Source: Daldinia sp. FL1419
Lineage: Eukaryota > Ascomycota > Sordariomycetes > Xylariales > Hypoxylaceae
NCBI GenBank assembly: GCA_025201765.1
Contig: MU623357.1
Location: forward strand, 124,001-188,000
Length of the DNA stretch: 64,000 nucleotides
Reading direction: 5' to 3'
Shown here: positions 1 to 11,861 of the stretch, in pieces
How positions within the stretch are numbered: the stretch's first letter is position 1
How the letters are laid out: every line of letters starts with the position of its first letter
Program-made: the position numbers and the translations under genes
The notes under the pieces: generated by a model
What the model saw: the letters and a program-made list of their open reading frames with translations, nothing else
What the model was told of the DNA's origin: nothing
The model's database searches: none

Positions 1-1785
1 TTTTGTGTGATTAGGAGAGATTTATTTTATTATTAAAGTGATTTAGATTATGAAGAGTGTTTGGGTAGCCTTTTAGGTTGATTGTAAGGTTATTTTACAT
101 ATATATAAAAATCTAAAATCTTAAAAAAAACCTTTTAGAGCTTGTTGTTGCTACTTAAAGTTGTATTAATATCATTTTTAGGATTATAATTGTTAAATTT
201 ACAAGTTCTTATATTATTATTAGTATTGTATGTTATTTTTAAATAATTAATAAGCCTTTTATTGTTTCTTATATGGTTGGCTTTTTTGTTAAAAATCTTT
301 AACCATATTAGATGAAATGTATTGTTTAAATTAATAAATATAATAACCAATTTATTTTCTTTTATTCAAATATTAAATATTTATAATATAGTCTTTTTGC
401 TAATTTTATCCAAATATGCCTAATTTAATATCTTCAATGTTTTATAATAATTTTATTTCTTTTTAATTGCAATTTTCTTGGCCCTAATTAATAAAAATAT
501 CATGCTTTTTAGGTTTTCTTTAATTAAATTACCACTAGTATCTTATCTCTTTCAACATGTGGTACAAGGCAGGCAAGGGGTATCATTATCTTTCGTAATA
601 TTTTTACATTTTTTGCGTTGTTGAATAACTTTAAATATCTTTTAAATAATAGGTAATTTATTATTGAAATTATTAAAAAAATTATTTAAATTGTTGGATA
701 TGGTTAAGGTAATTGGATTAATATTTTTCTTGGTATTAAGGGTAGTTGAAATAGCGTTTAGTTTAGTAGTTAATTTGCTTAAAGTCTTAAATTTGTTGTT
801 AAATATATTTTATATTAATTAATAATGTTTTAGAGGTTTTAGGTGATAGGATTTTATTTTAAGATATGTCTGAATATATTAATAAATTATTTTGGTAATA
901 AATAATAATAATTATATATTTATAGTAAAATATAAATTTTATATATGTATTTTAATCATTATTATTTAAATGTTTTTATTTTAATTAAATCTATTTTGGT
1001 TTAATAATTAAAATTAAGTGATAGCCTTATCTTATAAATGTTTATATTTATTTTTAATTTATTTAGGTGTAATATTAATAATAAAATATTGTTTTAATAT
1101 AGTGGTAATATAGATGAAAGATTTTTTTTTTAAATTATTAGAAATAATCTTTATATTATTATTAATTTAATTATAAAAAATCTTGAATACAATTAGGGTA
1201 AATTTAATAGTTTAATTAATAGATTTTGTTTAAGAAGATAGTATTAATTGATTTGGTAAGGTTTGGTTAGGGGCTATAAATACCAATTAATTTGAAAGAG
1301 GGGGTATTAATTGGTTTTTAAGAAAGAAATAGGGAGTTATAAATGTTGTTATAATAATATAAATATATTAAATTTAAGATATTATAATTTAGGTATTAGA
1401 GATTTAATTAAATTATTATATTAATTTACCTTTTTATATATAAATCCAACCTTTTTTAATTAATAAAATTAGTAGAATTAGTAGAATTAGTAAAATCAAA
1501 TCCATTTTAAAGTTAAAATCCACTTTTAAGCTTATTAATTATAAAAATTAAAATTAAATTAAGGTTTTATTTAAGGAAATCTTTAATATTAAAAGAATCT
1601 TATAATATTTTATTATATATAGGACTTTAAATTATATATATAAATTAAATTTATAAAAATTCATAAATATAAGATTATAAATATTTAAAAATTTATTAAT
1701 ATTAAGATAGATATTAATTTATTTAAATTATAATGGAGATTACCCTATAATCAAAATTTAATTCTGCTAATTTATATGTTAAGGT
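1..1785. repeat. AT-rich, gene-free block (probable RIP-degraded repeat)
   Basis: The stretch is dominated by A and T, with only a handful of CpG dinucleotides and no reading frame of protein-like composition. Several sub-stretches keep G but almost no C on this strand (for example about 1-130 and 1240-1340), a strand bias compatible with one-sided C-to-T mutation. Composition changes abruptly to ordinary sequence near 1785. In ascomycetes this pattern is usual for repeats mutated by RIP. A nuclear copy of mitochondrial DNA or a centromere edge are alternatives. A 9-bp tandem motif of ATTAGTAGA type lies near 1467-1493. Confidence 0.6.
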
Positions 1786-2400
1786 TGGCATGAGCCATAA
1801 GTAAAGCACTGCTGAATCTTATAAACATCCCCTTAGAGGATAAGGTAGGTACCTAGGGGGGGTACCGTCGTACAATACACCATACTACAGGACCCGATTG
1901 CAGGTCTCCTTGGTTGCTATGTAGCTAGCTTATTCCAAGGCCTCCACAACTCGCTCTCAATCGCAACACCAACAGGTCAACTTTCGGTTACTTATTATTC
2001 GTTTAGGTATTGCTTAAGTCGCCAAGATAGCCGAAGGTCCTTGATCATTAGGTAAAAAAAAATAGCATTGAAAAAGGGGGGAGTTCAATTTGGGGGACCA
2101 GTTCTAGTTTTATGCGTCCAAAGTTGGCTGACGCTAAGTAGAATTACGGTTTAGCTTCATGAGACTAGGGGTCCTTTTCAGGCGGTCCCAGGGTTTCCAG
2201 GGGGTAGTTTTGAACAATGATGCTTGCACTTGCTTGCACTTGCTTGCTGCTTTTGGTCTATCTGGGTCTAATCTGAGGTTGTATCATTTTCGAACAAGTC
2301 TTTGCCGTACGCTGACTTATACTTATTTACCTAGTCTTATTTACCTAGTTAACCTAGGTTAGGCATTATTAAAGTTGCTATTCACAATCCACATAAAAAT
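1786..2400. other. Intergenic / 5' region of the transporter gene, with possible uORF
   Basis: This is ordinary-composition DNA between the AT-rich block and the transporter start. It holds an AGGTACCT palindrome near 1848, a 10-bp tandem repeat (TGCTTGCACT type, 2221-2250), and a short open frame on the same strand at 2159-2362 that ends 38 nt before the transporter ATG. If the mRNA leader extends that far, the short frame could act as an upstream ORF. No conserved protein is recognisable in it. Confidence 0.4.
2221..2250. repeat. 10-bp tandem repeat, about 3 units
   Basis: Two exact copies of TGCTTGCACT are followed by a diverged third copy, upstream of the transporter gene. Confidence 0.8.
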
Positions 2401-4367
2401 ATGTCTACTCCTTTGCCCAATAATCATCCTTCCTTAAGTTCCCAAAGACGCATATCTAGTCTTCCCTCACCGTCTCATCCCGCCACCCTATCTATTAAAA
2501 GTGTATTCGCTCCTAACTCTACGAATTCCGACTTATCCAATCCCTCGTCAGCATCTTCTGCTACCACCAGTTTCAAGGTAGATTGGTCGTCTGATGGTGT
2601 TAACCATTCTTCCTCTACCGTTCCTGGTCGCCGTCCCGAAGATATCGAGATGGATCCAATAGCTCCCCCAGGCCATCGCCGCCGCCGAAGTACCCTCACA
2701 GCCAACCCTCACATCCCTCAGCCGTCCGGTTCGCGAACTCCACGGCCGCGTTCTACAAGCGTTAAAGCTCCGGGGGAACTAGAAGGCAAAATTTCCGAAG
2801 AAGATCAGCGTCGGGACGCGTCAAGATCGGACGGCAAGGGGGAGGATAGTTTGTCTGAAGAAGACTTACACGATGACGAAGAAACGGGTTTAACGAAGAA
2901 GGATAGGCGGAGGAAACAAGCTAAGCGGCGGCGCAATACGAGGCTGGATCAGAGGATCGCGCGGGACAAGATCACAGACGAAGAGCGAAAAGAGGCAGAC
3001 CAGAACGTATTCAGGAAATTGGTTATTAATGCTGTCCTAATCGGGCTCTGGTATCTATTTTCACTTTCAATCTCTTTGGTAAGTCAATTATTCTTCCTGG
3101 GCCGTGTTCGAAACCTACGAGGCGTATTCCGTACTAATACAGCTCTAATTTACAGTACAACAAATGGATGTTCGATTCAGGCCAGCTCAATTTCGCATTT
3201 CCTTTATTTACAACAGCGGTACACATGCTCGTGCAATTTTCCCTTGCGAGTTTAGTCCTATACTTCGTACCATCCTTACGACCGAACAATGGACAACATA
3301 ATTCCGATCTGGGTCGATCAAGGCACGAGTCCGAGCCTGAGCGTCCTATCATGACCAAAATGTTTTACTTGACGAGGATAGGCCCCTGTGGCGCGGCAAC
3401 GGGGTTAGATATTGGACTTGGAAACACGTCCTTGAAATTCATTACCCTTACGTTTTACAGTGAGTGATCAAGTGCGGTTTACGATGAGAGTTTGAAAGCT
3501 AACAAACCGATAGCTATGTGTAAATCTTCTTCCCTGGCCTTTGTATTGCTCTTCGCTTTTGTTTTCCGCCTCGAAACTCCTACGTGGAAACTAGTTGGTA
3601 TCATCGCGACCATGACAGCCGGCGTGGTGATGATGGTTGCGGGTGAGGTCGAGTTTCAACTAGGGGGATTTATCCTCGTAATATCCGCCGCCTTCTTCTC
3701 CGGCTTCCGATGGGGTCTGACGCAGATCCTCTTGCTTCGAAACCCCGCCACGTCCAACCCGTTCTCTAGCATCTTCTTCCTTGCGCCAGTCATGTTCGCC
3801 ACGCTTATAGTGATCGCGGTACCGGTAGAAGGCTTCTTCGAGCTGATAGAAGGACTCAAGGTGCTAGCGAATGAATGGGGAGCTATCAGAACACCCCTTA
3901 TCCTTCTCTTCCCAGGAACGATCGCTTTCTTGATGACCGCTAGTGAATTTGCTCTGCTGCAGCGAAGTAGCGTTGTCACCCTTTCCATCGCCGGTATTTT
4001 CAAAGAGGTCGTCACTATCTCGGCTGCTGCACTAGTTTTTGACGATAAACTTACGCCCATAAACATTTCGGGTCTCGTCGTGACCATCTGTGCTATCGGC
4101 GCGTACAACTGGATTAAACTGAATAAGATGCGTAACGACGCCCGAATGGAAGCACATAACCGAGGTTACCAGCAAGCGCAATCAGGTTCATCGAGCGAGT
4201 TTGAACGTGGAAGCGATTCCGATGAGGAAGAAGCGGGACTTCTAGCCCATGAAGAAGCGAGCGGTATCGAGGACAATCTCCTCACGACTGACGGAGATAC
4301 ACCATCGAACGCGGGCCCCTCTAATTCGACGGAACCCCATCGGACTGAGCGTTCCCGGGAAGACTGA
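2401..4367 (+). CDS. TPT / nucleotide-sugar-type transporter, SLC35C2-like
   Basis: Three exons are inferred: 2401-3078, 3156-3459 and 3514-4367, giving about 611 aa. Introns have GTAAGT and GTGAGT donors; the second has a GCTAAC branch site. The first ~205 residues are a low-complexity Ser/Pro-rich cytosolic extension that becomes acidic and then strongly basic (KKDRRRKQAKRRR). The membrane core starts near residue 207 and keeps family-like segments such as YNKWMF, LFTTAVHMLVQF and GLDIGLGNTSLKFI, with about ten TM helices. From about residue 532 there is a hydrophilic acidic tail with EEEAGLL, a possible dileucine sorting signal. The family moves phosphorylated sugars or nucleotide sugars across Golgi/ER membranes; the substrate cannot be assigned here. 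Joining the exons restores one frame through the conserved core, which supports the model. Confidence 0.88.
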
Positions 4368-5184
4368 TTTATTGCATACTGGGTTTCATTTGTAAAGGGT
4401 TCAACAGCAGAATAGAAGCATAGGAAACATGGCGTAACTTGTACATCTATAGGATTCAGCATGCTCAGAGACGGCAGCCAGACAGCAAGACTGCGCGTGC
4501 GAGAAAGGGTCAATGTGACAAGTGAACCAGTCTGAAAAGCCCGAGGCCATATATCGCATCAGGGGGAGTAGCAAGGGGCTCCTTAGTAAAGAGGCGGGCC
4601 CATGCATTTACCAAATAGGTAGAAAGCAGCCAACCGGCCGGTTGGACTGAAACATGTATCTTCCACTTATACAGCCTGAAGAAGGAGAGAAGATAGGAGT
4701 AGAATGAGGCCGGGGCCAAAGGCTCGAGTGAGCAGGTATATACTAGCAAGATACCCCAATCGCAAATATAGAAAAGACCGATACATCTTGCTGCTGAAGT
4801 GTAGGCGCCCGAGTGACGGAACATGTAAATATGAGTTAATTTATAGAACAGCTTGTCCTTACGCAAAGTTGTTTGAATGGGTTTATACTGAGTGGTTGAT
4901 GTGGAATCGGGAGTTGGCTTGGAATTAAAGTTGTAGTAAAGCCCAATATTATAGTCATGTTACAGCATGCAATAACTATACAAGATTACTTGGAGTTCCA
5001 TCGTGTCTGATTAATACAATATGCTCCGTGGTATCTAGAAATGAGGTTTATAATCCAGTCTGCGCGTCTTGAACGCCCAATACCAAAACAAGCCAGACAT
5101 TACAACATATCGATTATGTACCTAACCTAAGGTGTAGACACAACACAAGCAGGGTATATAGTAAGCCAAGCATGCTCCTCTTAC
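4368..5184. other. Intergenic region between convergent genes
   Basis: These 817 bp separate the 3' ends of the transporter (+) and the RRM gene (-), so they should hold both 3' UTRs and polyadenylation regions. No conserved coding frame or RNA gene is seen. Confidence 0.5.
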
Positions 5185-6381
5185 TCAACCTAACAACTTC
5201 AATCCGCCCTTCGTCTTCTGGCCCGGTTTATGTACACCGGTAGGCACAGGGCCAAGATGCGGTTCGAAGCCATCCTCGCGCTTTCCACCGCCTCCAGAAC
5301 CGTGGCCACCACGGTTCTTATTCTTGTTTTTATTTTTGCCGTTCTTGTTCCAGCGATTGTCTTTGACAACGGTAGGTTTGATTTCCGTGGTGCTCTTGCG
5401 TACGACTACCGGGTGGCTCTGGATGTATTTGCCGTTCATCTCCTTGGCCGCCTGGAAGAACTCGTCTGGGTCGCTGAAGGATACGAACCCGTAGCCCTTT
5501 GATTTGGACGTTATCTTGTCCCGGATCACGCGCGCTTTTTGTAGGGATTTCCATTGCGAGAATGCTTTGTAGAGAGACTCGTCTGTTGTCTCGCCCGCTA
5601 GGTTGCCGACAAAGAGACGTAAGTGAGAGGGATCCCATTCGAGGAGCGTATCGTCGGACCATTTCTGCCCACCACCTACCCGCACTACCGTCTTTTTCTT
5701 CTCCCCGCTCGCTCCCGGAGCACCTGCTGCCGTCGATGCTGCCGTCGATGCTGCGGCACTAGTGCTCGGTTCCGCAGCATACGTCGTTGTTGCACTGTTA
5801 CCATAACCTGTTCGGCCAGACCCTGCCGATGCCGCGGTCGCCGGCGCACTAGCACTCCCCTCTTTACTGGGATCTTTTACGTATGCACTCTGCCACTGCG
5901 CAATCTGCGCCGCCATGTCTGGGTCGTAGTCATCACTCCTTGTCTGCCCTGGGGCCGGAAATGGGTTGCGGATCTGGGGAGCTGCGGCGTACGAAGGCGC
6001 GGTAGTGGCTGAGGTAACCTGCGGCGCGCTATAATAGCTCTGTTGGTATCCCTGTTGCTGCCCGGGGTACGAATACGGGGTCGCTGCTGGGGCTACTGTA
6101 GGTGGCGGTTGTTGGTAGCCTCCGGTTACGGAACCCGGGCGCGCGTAAGGCTGGTACGAGGAGCCATACTGGCTCCTGGCGGCTGAAGCGGCGGGAGCAG
6201 CAGCGTACGTCGGGGCGCTGGAGTACGCGGGAGGCGGCGCGTAAGGGCCGACGGCGACGGCGCCGGGACTCGGGGTATGAGGGGCGGGCGAGAAGGCAGG
6301 CTTGAAGCCGGAGACGCGCGATGGAGGCGGGCGCGGGGGTAGCGAGGAATTGCTGGAGCCTGGAGGAGGCGGATAGGACAT
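5185..6381 (-). CDS. RRM RNA-binding protein, RBM42-like
   Basis: A single-exon frame encodes 398 aa from the ATG at 6381. An upstream in-frame ATG at 6444 would add 21 residues of no recognised character; I prefer the internal start because MSYPPPPG begins the typical Pro-rich head. Residues 1-240 are Pro/Ala/Tyr/Gln-rich low complexity, including Ala-Ser-Thr runs near 220-235. One RRM lies near 254-332, with RNP2 LFVGNL at about 256 and RNP1 KGYGFVSF. After it come a basic Asn-Lys-Gly tract (NGKNKNKNKNRGG) and the C-terminal motif HLGPVPTGVHKPGQK. A Pro-rich head, one C-proximal RRM and that tail fit the RBM42 group, nuclear proteins associated with pre-mRNA splicing. Function here is by family resemblance only. 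Confidence 0.85.
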   Translation of the reverse strand: MSYPPPPGSSNSSLPPRPPPSRVSGFKPAFSPAPHTPSPGAVAVGPYAPPPAYSSAPTYAAAPAASAARSQYGSSYQPYARPGSVTGGYQQPPPTVAPAATPYSYPGQQQGYQQSYYSAPQVTSATTAPSYAAAPQIRNPFPAPGQTRSDDYDPDMAAQIAQWQSAYVKDPSKEGSASAPATAASAGSGRTGYGNSATTTYAAEPSTSAAASTAASTAAGAPGASGEKKKTVVRVGGGQKWSDDTLLEWDPSHLRLFVGNLAGETTDESLYKAFSQWKSLQKARVIRDKITSKSKGYGFVSFSDPDEFFQAAKEMNGKYIQSHPVVVRKSTTEIKPTVVKDNRWNKNGKNKNKNKNRGGHGSGGGGKREDGFEPHLGPVPTGVHKPGQKTKGGLKLLG

Positions 6382-9014
6382 GATGAACTTTACTGTGCGC
6401 CCGAGAGGATTTTGGGTTTGTGGTGTGTGTTTCGGGTGCAACACGTACCTGCGAGCCCGGATCTATAACCTAGACTCTACTTCTTCCTCTTTTGCCTGCT
6501 TCCTAGATAACCTAGAACTTTTACCGCTCTGGTTTTTGTAGCTTGGGTTTTGTAGGGTTATACGTGTGCTTGTTGATTATTATATGCGCGTACCTCGAAT
6601 ACGAATGAGAGAACCGAAGGTATTCCACGCGTAAGAATTTGGTGTTAATACGGTAATGTTGGTGGATGTGGTTCCGTCGATGTGATTCTATGGAGTGCAG
6701 CCCAAATCCGAAGTAGACTCGTTCAAGATTCCAAGGTTCAAGTCTCTTTATCATCTGTGGCGCATCGATGTGGCAGTGCGTTCCGTTAATTTTGCAGAGT
6801 CACATGACTGCCTCTTTGAGAGGTACCTATCTTAGGTAAGGTACAGGCGGCACTCACATCCACTTACATCAGTCGTAGGTACCTCCTAGTATGTAAGGTC
6901 CTGTCCCAACAGAATGCTGCAACTTCTTTCTATCTAGGTAGGAGGTAGTATGATCATATCTAAGTAGGGTGAGTAGGTCAACAATATCTCTTATTATTAT
7001 CTCTTATTATTATATCTTACACCTTATACTCGATACTAGGGTATTTCCTTCAGATGCTGTTGGTAAAAGTCAAAGAACACTAACAACTGCCCTCCAGTTC
7101 GTTTGATAGGCAAACTACTTATTTTTGACATCTATTAACTAACGTTTGTCATAGTACCCGATGTTTAATTTCAAGAGACATAGGTAGGTACCTAACATAG
7201 GTAAGTAGAAGACGGCGTTTTGATTTCAAAGAATATCATCAACTAGTTAGACGGCATCTAGTACAACTTTCCACAAAAGCCACCCGGAGTGGTTATACCT
7301 ATTCTCTACCTTCTATCTTTTTTATTTCGTCATTCCTCATCAACGTTACAGGCATAATCCCTCCTGCCCTATCTCACAACTTTCGGTTAGACGCCCTAAC
7401 TGCCAAGATGGCAACTCACCTGATAAGGCCGCTAAGCATAATAATATTGAGGCCCGGCAATCCGCATAAAGGGCCGAGAATTTAGATGATTCTCCTGATT
7501 GGTTCAAGGACATTAATCTATTGCCCGGTTCTTCCCATGAGACATTTTGTTGTAGCCTCGCAGCAACGAGTGAGATTTAGCGTCAATCCTGGTTTGGTCG
7601 TCTAGTTTCTAGCTTGCGTTCCACCGCAACCACTTCTCGCACATAGTAGTCTCGGTCGGTTGTTGTGCCGCTTCGTGGTCCGTCTCCAAGCCCCGATAGT
7701 TAGAGGTGAATTATTAAGCTTGGGTGGTCTATTCACGACATCATCATGGGTTAGGTTAGAATCTATTAAGCAACATAGCTTTACATTAAGCAAAGTCCTA
7801 ACCGTAGACTTTTTCACTACAAGATCTTCACGAAGGAGGCATAATTTGATATTACTAGCTGGGACTTCAATGCCTTCCGGTATCCCCGTGTTTCGATATT
7901 GCCATTGTCCCACAATGATATGGAGTCAGCATGCTGCTTTGTTACGTCTAACTATACGATATATTCCAACCTAGGGGAATATGATAGGAATGGATTCGGT
8001 AGCTTTTTAATCAAGTTTGACTGTTTAGCTGATGATGGAGCGGCTATCTAGAAGTGAATGCAAGCAATCTCGTCGACCTTGTTGGACCGAGAGTTCAGCC
8101 TGATAAATTGTCTTAAGAGGGGGATGGCTCAACAAGTATATTGCCATCTAATCCATTATTGCATATATCGTATAGTGTATACGTAGTTCAATAAAACCCG
8201 ATGTGGATCCAAGTCTCATCAATGACCAAGCAATTCCGTCCCCCGGTGGATATACGAAACGGCGTTAAGGTCTCACTGGGGGGATCTGAATCAACCAAGA
8301 TCGGCATGAGGCGTAACCCATGTTAGAGAAGGACGAAGTGGCATGTTTTTATTTACATTTAGGTAAGTTATTTCGTTGGAAACAACAAAAGAAAACCAAA
8401 CTGGCCAGTATCAATAATACATGAATATACTTATGATCCGGGATCGGTGATAGACAAGGGACAAAAGTGGCGGGTAACAGAAAAAAAAAAAGAAGGGTCC
8501 TCAGTAATAAGCCCGTGCCTTCCGGGCATTCTTTGATTGATGGGGATGGGGGATGCAAGTGTTGTCCCGTCATCTTTCAGCTAACCTAGGTACTACTTAG
8601 CTTAAGAGCCTGGTTGGTCAATACGGTCAATATGGGGTTATAGGCGGGTTACAAAAAAGGTAATCAATGGCAATCATGGGAAACTACGAAGGGTGAGAAA
8701 TGTAGGGGCGGGAAAACTTGGGAATACTCAGCATAAGAGCACATAACGTATGGAAGTTTGGGGAAGGTATTTCAATAACAAAATCCCCCCTCCTCCTACC
8801 CTCCTTTTTCTCCTGGGCACCACTTTCTTACTTACCCCTCCATCAAATCCACTAGGGCCCACTTTTCCTAAAGAACTCCATCATAGAAAAGTAACCTCCC
8901 TCCCGCGCTCACCCGTAGTCAACGATTGATTCTCTATATTCCCGCTCTCCATCTTGTTGCTTTAGCAAATATCTTTTGCGTATCGACCATTGAGTTACCA
9001 ATATCGCTGCAATC
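6382..9014. other. Long divergent intergenic region
   Basis: These 2.6 kb lie between the divergently transcribed RRM gene and the 6-phosphogluconate dehydrogenase gene, so both promoters should be here. AGGTACCT palindromes occur near 6821, 6877 and 7187. Open frames at 7602-7974 overlap on both strands and show no conserved protein character. No tRNA- or rRNA-like structure was recognised. Confidence 0.5.
8786..8850 (+). promoter_or_regulatory. Pyrimidine-rich promoter tract upstream of the 6PGDH gene
   Basis: A C/T-rich tract (CCCCCCTCCTCCTACCCTCC and following) lies about 170-230 nt before the 6PGDH ATG. Such tracts are common near transcription starts of strongly expressed fungal housekeeping genes. 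The role is inferred from position and composition only. Confidence 0.4.
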
Positions 9015-11000
9015 ATGTCTGGTGCCGTGTAAGTTCAAAATATACCTCTTCTCTTGTCCTACCTTTATGGTGATGATGATTCTTTTACCCCGCCATTAAA
9101 AAAATCATCGACTCGCCGTCTCCCATTCTTCCTTTCTGCCCAACACATTAAGTGTCTTCGCGACCTATGTAACTGAAACAGCTTTCCGGGCCCTCTAGGG
9201 CTCGTCTTACCAACATAACCAGTTCTTTGGGAGGCCCAAGGCGAGCTTCTTTTACTATACTATCAATCTCTTACGAATTAATCGTAAATCGCTCCGTTGA
9301 AGCCATGCTAACCGTTCCAAAAGCGCTGATTTGGGCCTCATTGGCTTGGCCGTCATGTACGTTTATCCCAACCCCTCCTGATACGTCCTCAAGTTCCCAA
9401 GATATTCATATGTTGTAGGGGTCAGAACCTGATTCTGAACATGGCCGACCACGGCTTCACCGTCTGCGCCTACAACCGAACTGTCTCCAAGGTAGATGCG
9501 TTCTTGGCAAACGAGGCCAAGGGCAAGTCTATTGTCGGTGCTCACTCCAATGAAGAGTTCATCTCCAAGCTAAAGAAGCCCCGCCGTGTCATGCTGCTGG
9601 TACAAGCTGGCAAGGCCGTCGACGACTGGATCGAGACCCTACTCCCTCTTCTAGAGAAGGGAGATGTCATTATTGACGGCGGTAACTCTCACTTCCCCGA
9701 CTCGAACCGACGCACCAAATACCTCTCAGGCAAGGGTATCCGATTCGTCGGTTCCGGTGTCTCCGGTGGTGAAGAAGGTGCCCGATACGGCCCTTCGCTG
9801 ATGCCCGGTGGTAACGAGGAGGCGTGGCCCTTCATCAAGGATATTTTCCAGAGCATTGCTGCCAAAAGTGATAACGAGGCGTGCTGTGAATGGGTCGGTG
9901 ACGAAGGTGCTGGTCACTACGTCAAGATGGTGCACAACGGTATCGAGTACGGTGACATGCAATTGATTTGCGAGGTTCGTTTCCTATCTATTTGCTACAC
10001 CTATATCATAATAATCCCGTGTATCGCTTTTCACACAGCTAAACTAATTCTCACTAGGCCTACGATATCATGAAGCGTGGTCTTGGTTTAAGCAACAAGG
10101 AGATTGGTGATGTCTTGGCCAAATGGAACAAAGGCGTCCTAGATTCCTTTTTGATCGAAATCACTCGTGACATCATGTACTTCAACGACGATGACGGAAC
10201 AGCGTTGGTTGAAAAGATCCTAGACCAGGCTGGCCAGAAGGGTACCGGCAAGTGGACTGCTATCAACGCCCTCGATCTTGGAATGCCCGTTACCTTGATC
10301 GCCGAGGCTGTGCTTGCCCGCTGTCTTTCTTCCATCAAGGCTGAGCGAGTCAAGGCTTCGACCAAGCTCGAATACGTCGGCCGCACAACCAAGTTCGAGG
10401 GTAGCAAGGAACAATTTCTTGATGACCTTGAACAAGCGTTGTATGCTTCCAAGATCATCTCGTATGCTCAAGGTTTCATGTTAATGCAAGAGGTATGCCA
10501 TGCTGTCCCGACATATCTTCTCTCCTATACCTGGGCGTTTCTAACTAAGATATCACTAGGCCGCGAAAGATTACAAGTGGAAACTCAACAAGCCTTCAAT
10601 TGCCCTAATGTGGCGAGGTGGTTGCATTATCCGTTCCGTCTTCTTGAAGGATATTACTGCTGCTTACCGAAACAACCCTGATCTCGAGAACCTGCTATTC
10701 GACGACTTCTTCAACAAGGCCATCCACAAGGCTCAGCCCGGTTGGAGAGACGTCGTTGCAAAGGCCGCTGTTCTTGGAATCCCGACTCCTGCCTTCTCCA
10801 CCGCACTATCGTGGTTCGATGGGTACCGTACCAAGGACCTGCCCGCCAACCTTCTCCAGGCCCAGCGTGACTATTTCGGAGCTCACACATTCCAGGTTAA
10901 GCCTGAGTTTGCCAACGAGAAGTACCCCGAAGGCCAATACGTCCACGTTAACTGGACTGGTCGGGGTGGTAACGTGTCGGCTTCCACGTACCAGGCGTAA
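9015..11000 (+). CDS. GND1: 6-phosphogluconate dehydrogenase, decarboxylating
   Basis: Five exons (9015-9028, 9324-9356, 9419-9974, 10058-10492, 10560-11000) join to 492 aa, the usual length. The enzyme converts 6-phosphogluconate plus NADP+ to ribulose 5-phosphate, CO2 and NADPH in the cytosolic oxidative pentose phosphate pathway. The NADP-binding loop GLIGLAVMGQN is split by introns 1-2. Further signatures are GNSHFPDSNRR, SGGEEGARYGPSLMPGG, the catalytic segment KMVHNG (Lys185, Asn189) and DQAGQKGTGKWT. The C-terminus carries HVNWTGRGGNVSASTYQA. Exon 1 is only 14 nt (ATG plus three codons and two bases) and exon 2 only 33 nt; both are needed to rebuild the N-terminal MSGAVADLGLIG. All exon joins close in frame. 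Confidence 0.97.
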
Positions 11001-11861
11001 AATATTATATCCTTGTGAGCGAGTATGAGCGCGCTTACCAATGGTAAGTTTGGCGTATAGGCAGGGTCATTCTTAATAGATGGAAAAGGAATGATTTAAA
11101 CTGAGCAAACTATGATGAGCTATGATATGACATGGCCAACCTACCAAGTTTAGAACAATGAAAATAAATATCTAAATTAATGGCAAACACTGATGACAGT
11201 ATATCTAGAGCGAAAGCATTAATCGTCTACGTATCTAAGTTGCCTCCTAAGGTATCGTCTTTAAAGCAACGTATAGTTAGTAGTATAGTAGTATGCGGTT
11301 ATGGATTGATCGTAAAATAATCAGCTGCCAGGCATGTACGTGCATCTCTGTGATAGATGCCTACCTAGGCAGCTAGGTTAGGCACATAGGTAGGTACCTA
11401 AGTGCCTCTGTAGGTCGGCTCAATACACGTGATGTTAATGCTGTGAATGGCTCAAATGTTGGCTCAAGCTGGAACGCGCGAGCCACATAAGGTTGTTTGT
11501 TAGGTTAGGTTAGGTTAGGTACTATTACCTGTAAGTGCCTAGGTACCTATGTACCCATGCACAGCGCGCAGACCCACACCTCCCACTACCTATACCACTA
11601 TCAAGCCTCAGGCGTACCTCTGACAAATTTCCCCTAAGGAAAGTTTCTAGGGAACGTGAAGTTGAGCTTTTGTCGTCGCGCATCTTCGCGACCATCAATC
11701 GAAACTTTCGCGCGCAGCCTCGTCATCATCGATCGTCCTTGCGCCTCGCGCTACCACAACATCAACCGTATTATACCAAATACATTTTCATTCATTCGAT
11801 AACTACAATCTGTTTCCCGCCAATTAAAAGTGATAGTTACATTTATCTCGCTCAGACGGCA
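11001..11861. other. Intergenic region between 6PGDH and ssr4
   Basis: These 861 bp hold the 6PGDH 3' region and the ssr4 promoter. Palindromic AGGTACCT motifs lie near 11392 and 11543, and a TTAGG array at 11500-11521. An open frame begins at 11535 upstream of ssr4, but before its ATG it has no conserved character and is probably 5' UTR. Confidence 0.5.
11500..11521. repeat. TTAGG pentamer array, 4 copies
   Basis: Four consecutive TTAGG units, ending TTAGGTA, lie in the intergenic spacer. The unit is one G short of the usual fungal telomere repeat TTAGGG and resembles the dispersed TAGGTA motif of this window. It is more likely a local microsatellite than a telomere relic. Confidence 0.7.

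Noticed and set aside
5230..6305. Several plus-strand frames antisense to the RRM gene
   Set aside because: They mirror the GC-rich low-complexity coding sequence and give Arg/Ala/Ser-rich nonsense proteins.
11500..11521. TTAGG array as an interstitial telomere
   Set aside because: Unit is a pentamer, not the fungal TTAGGG, only four copies, and similar to the dispersed TAGGTA motif.
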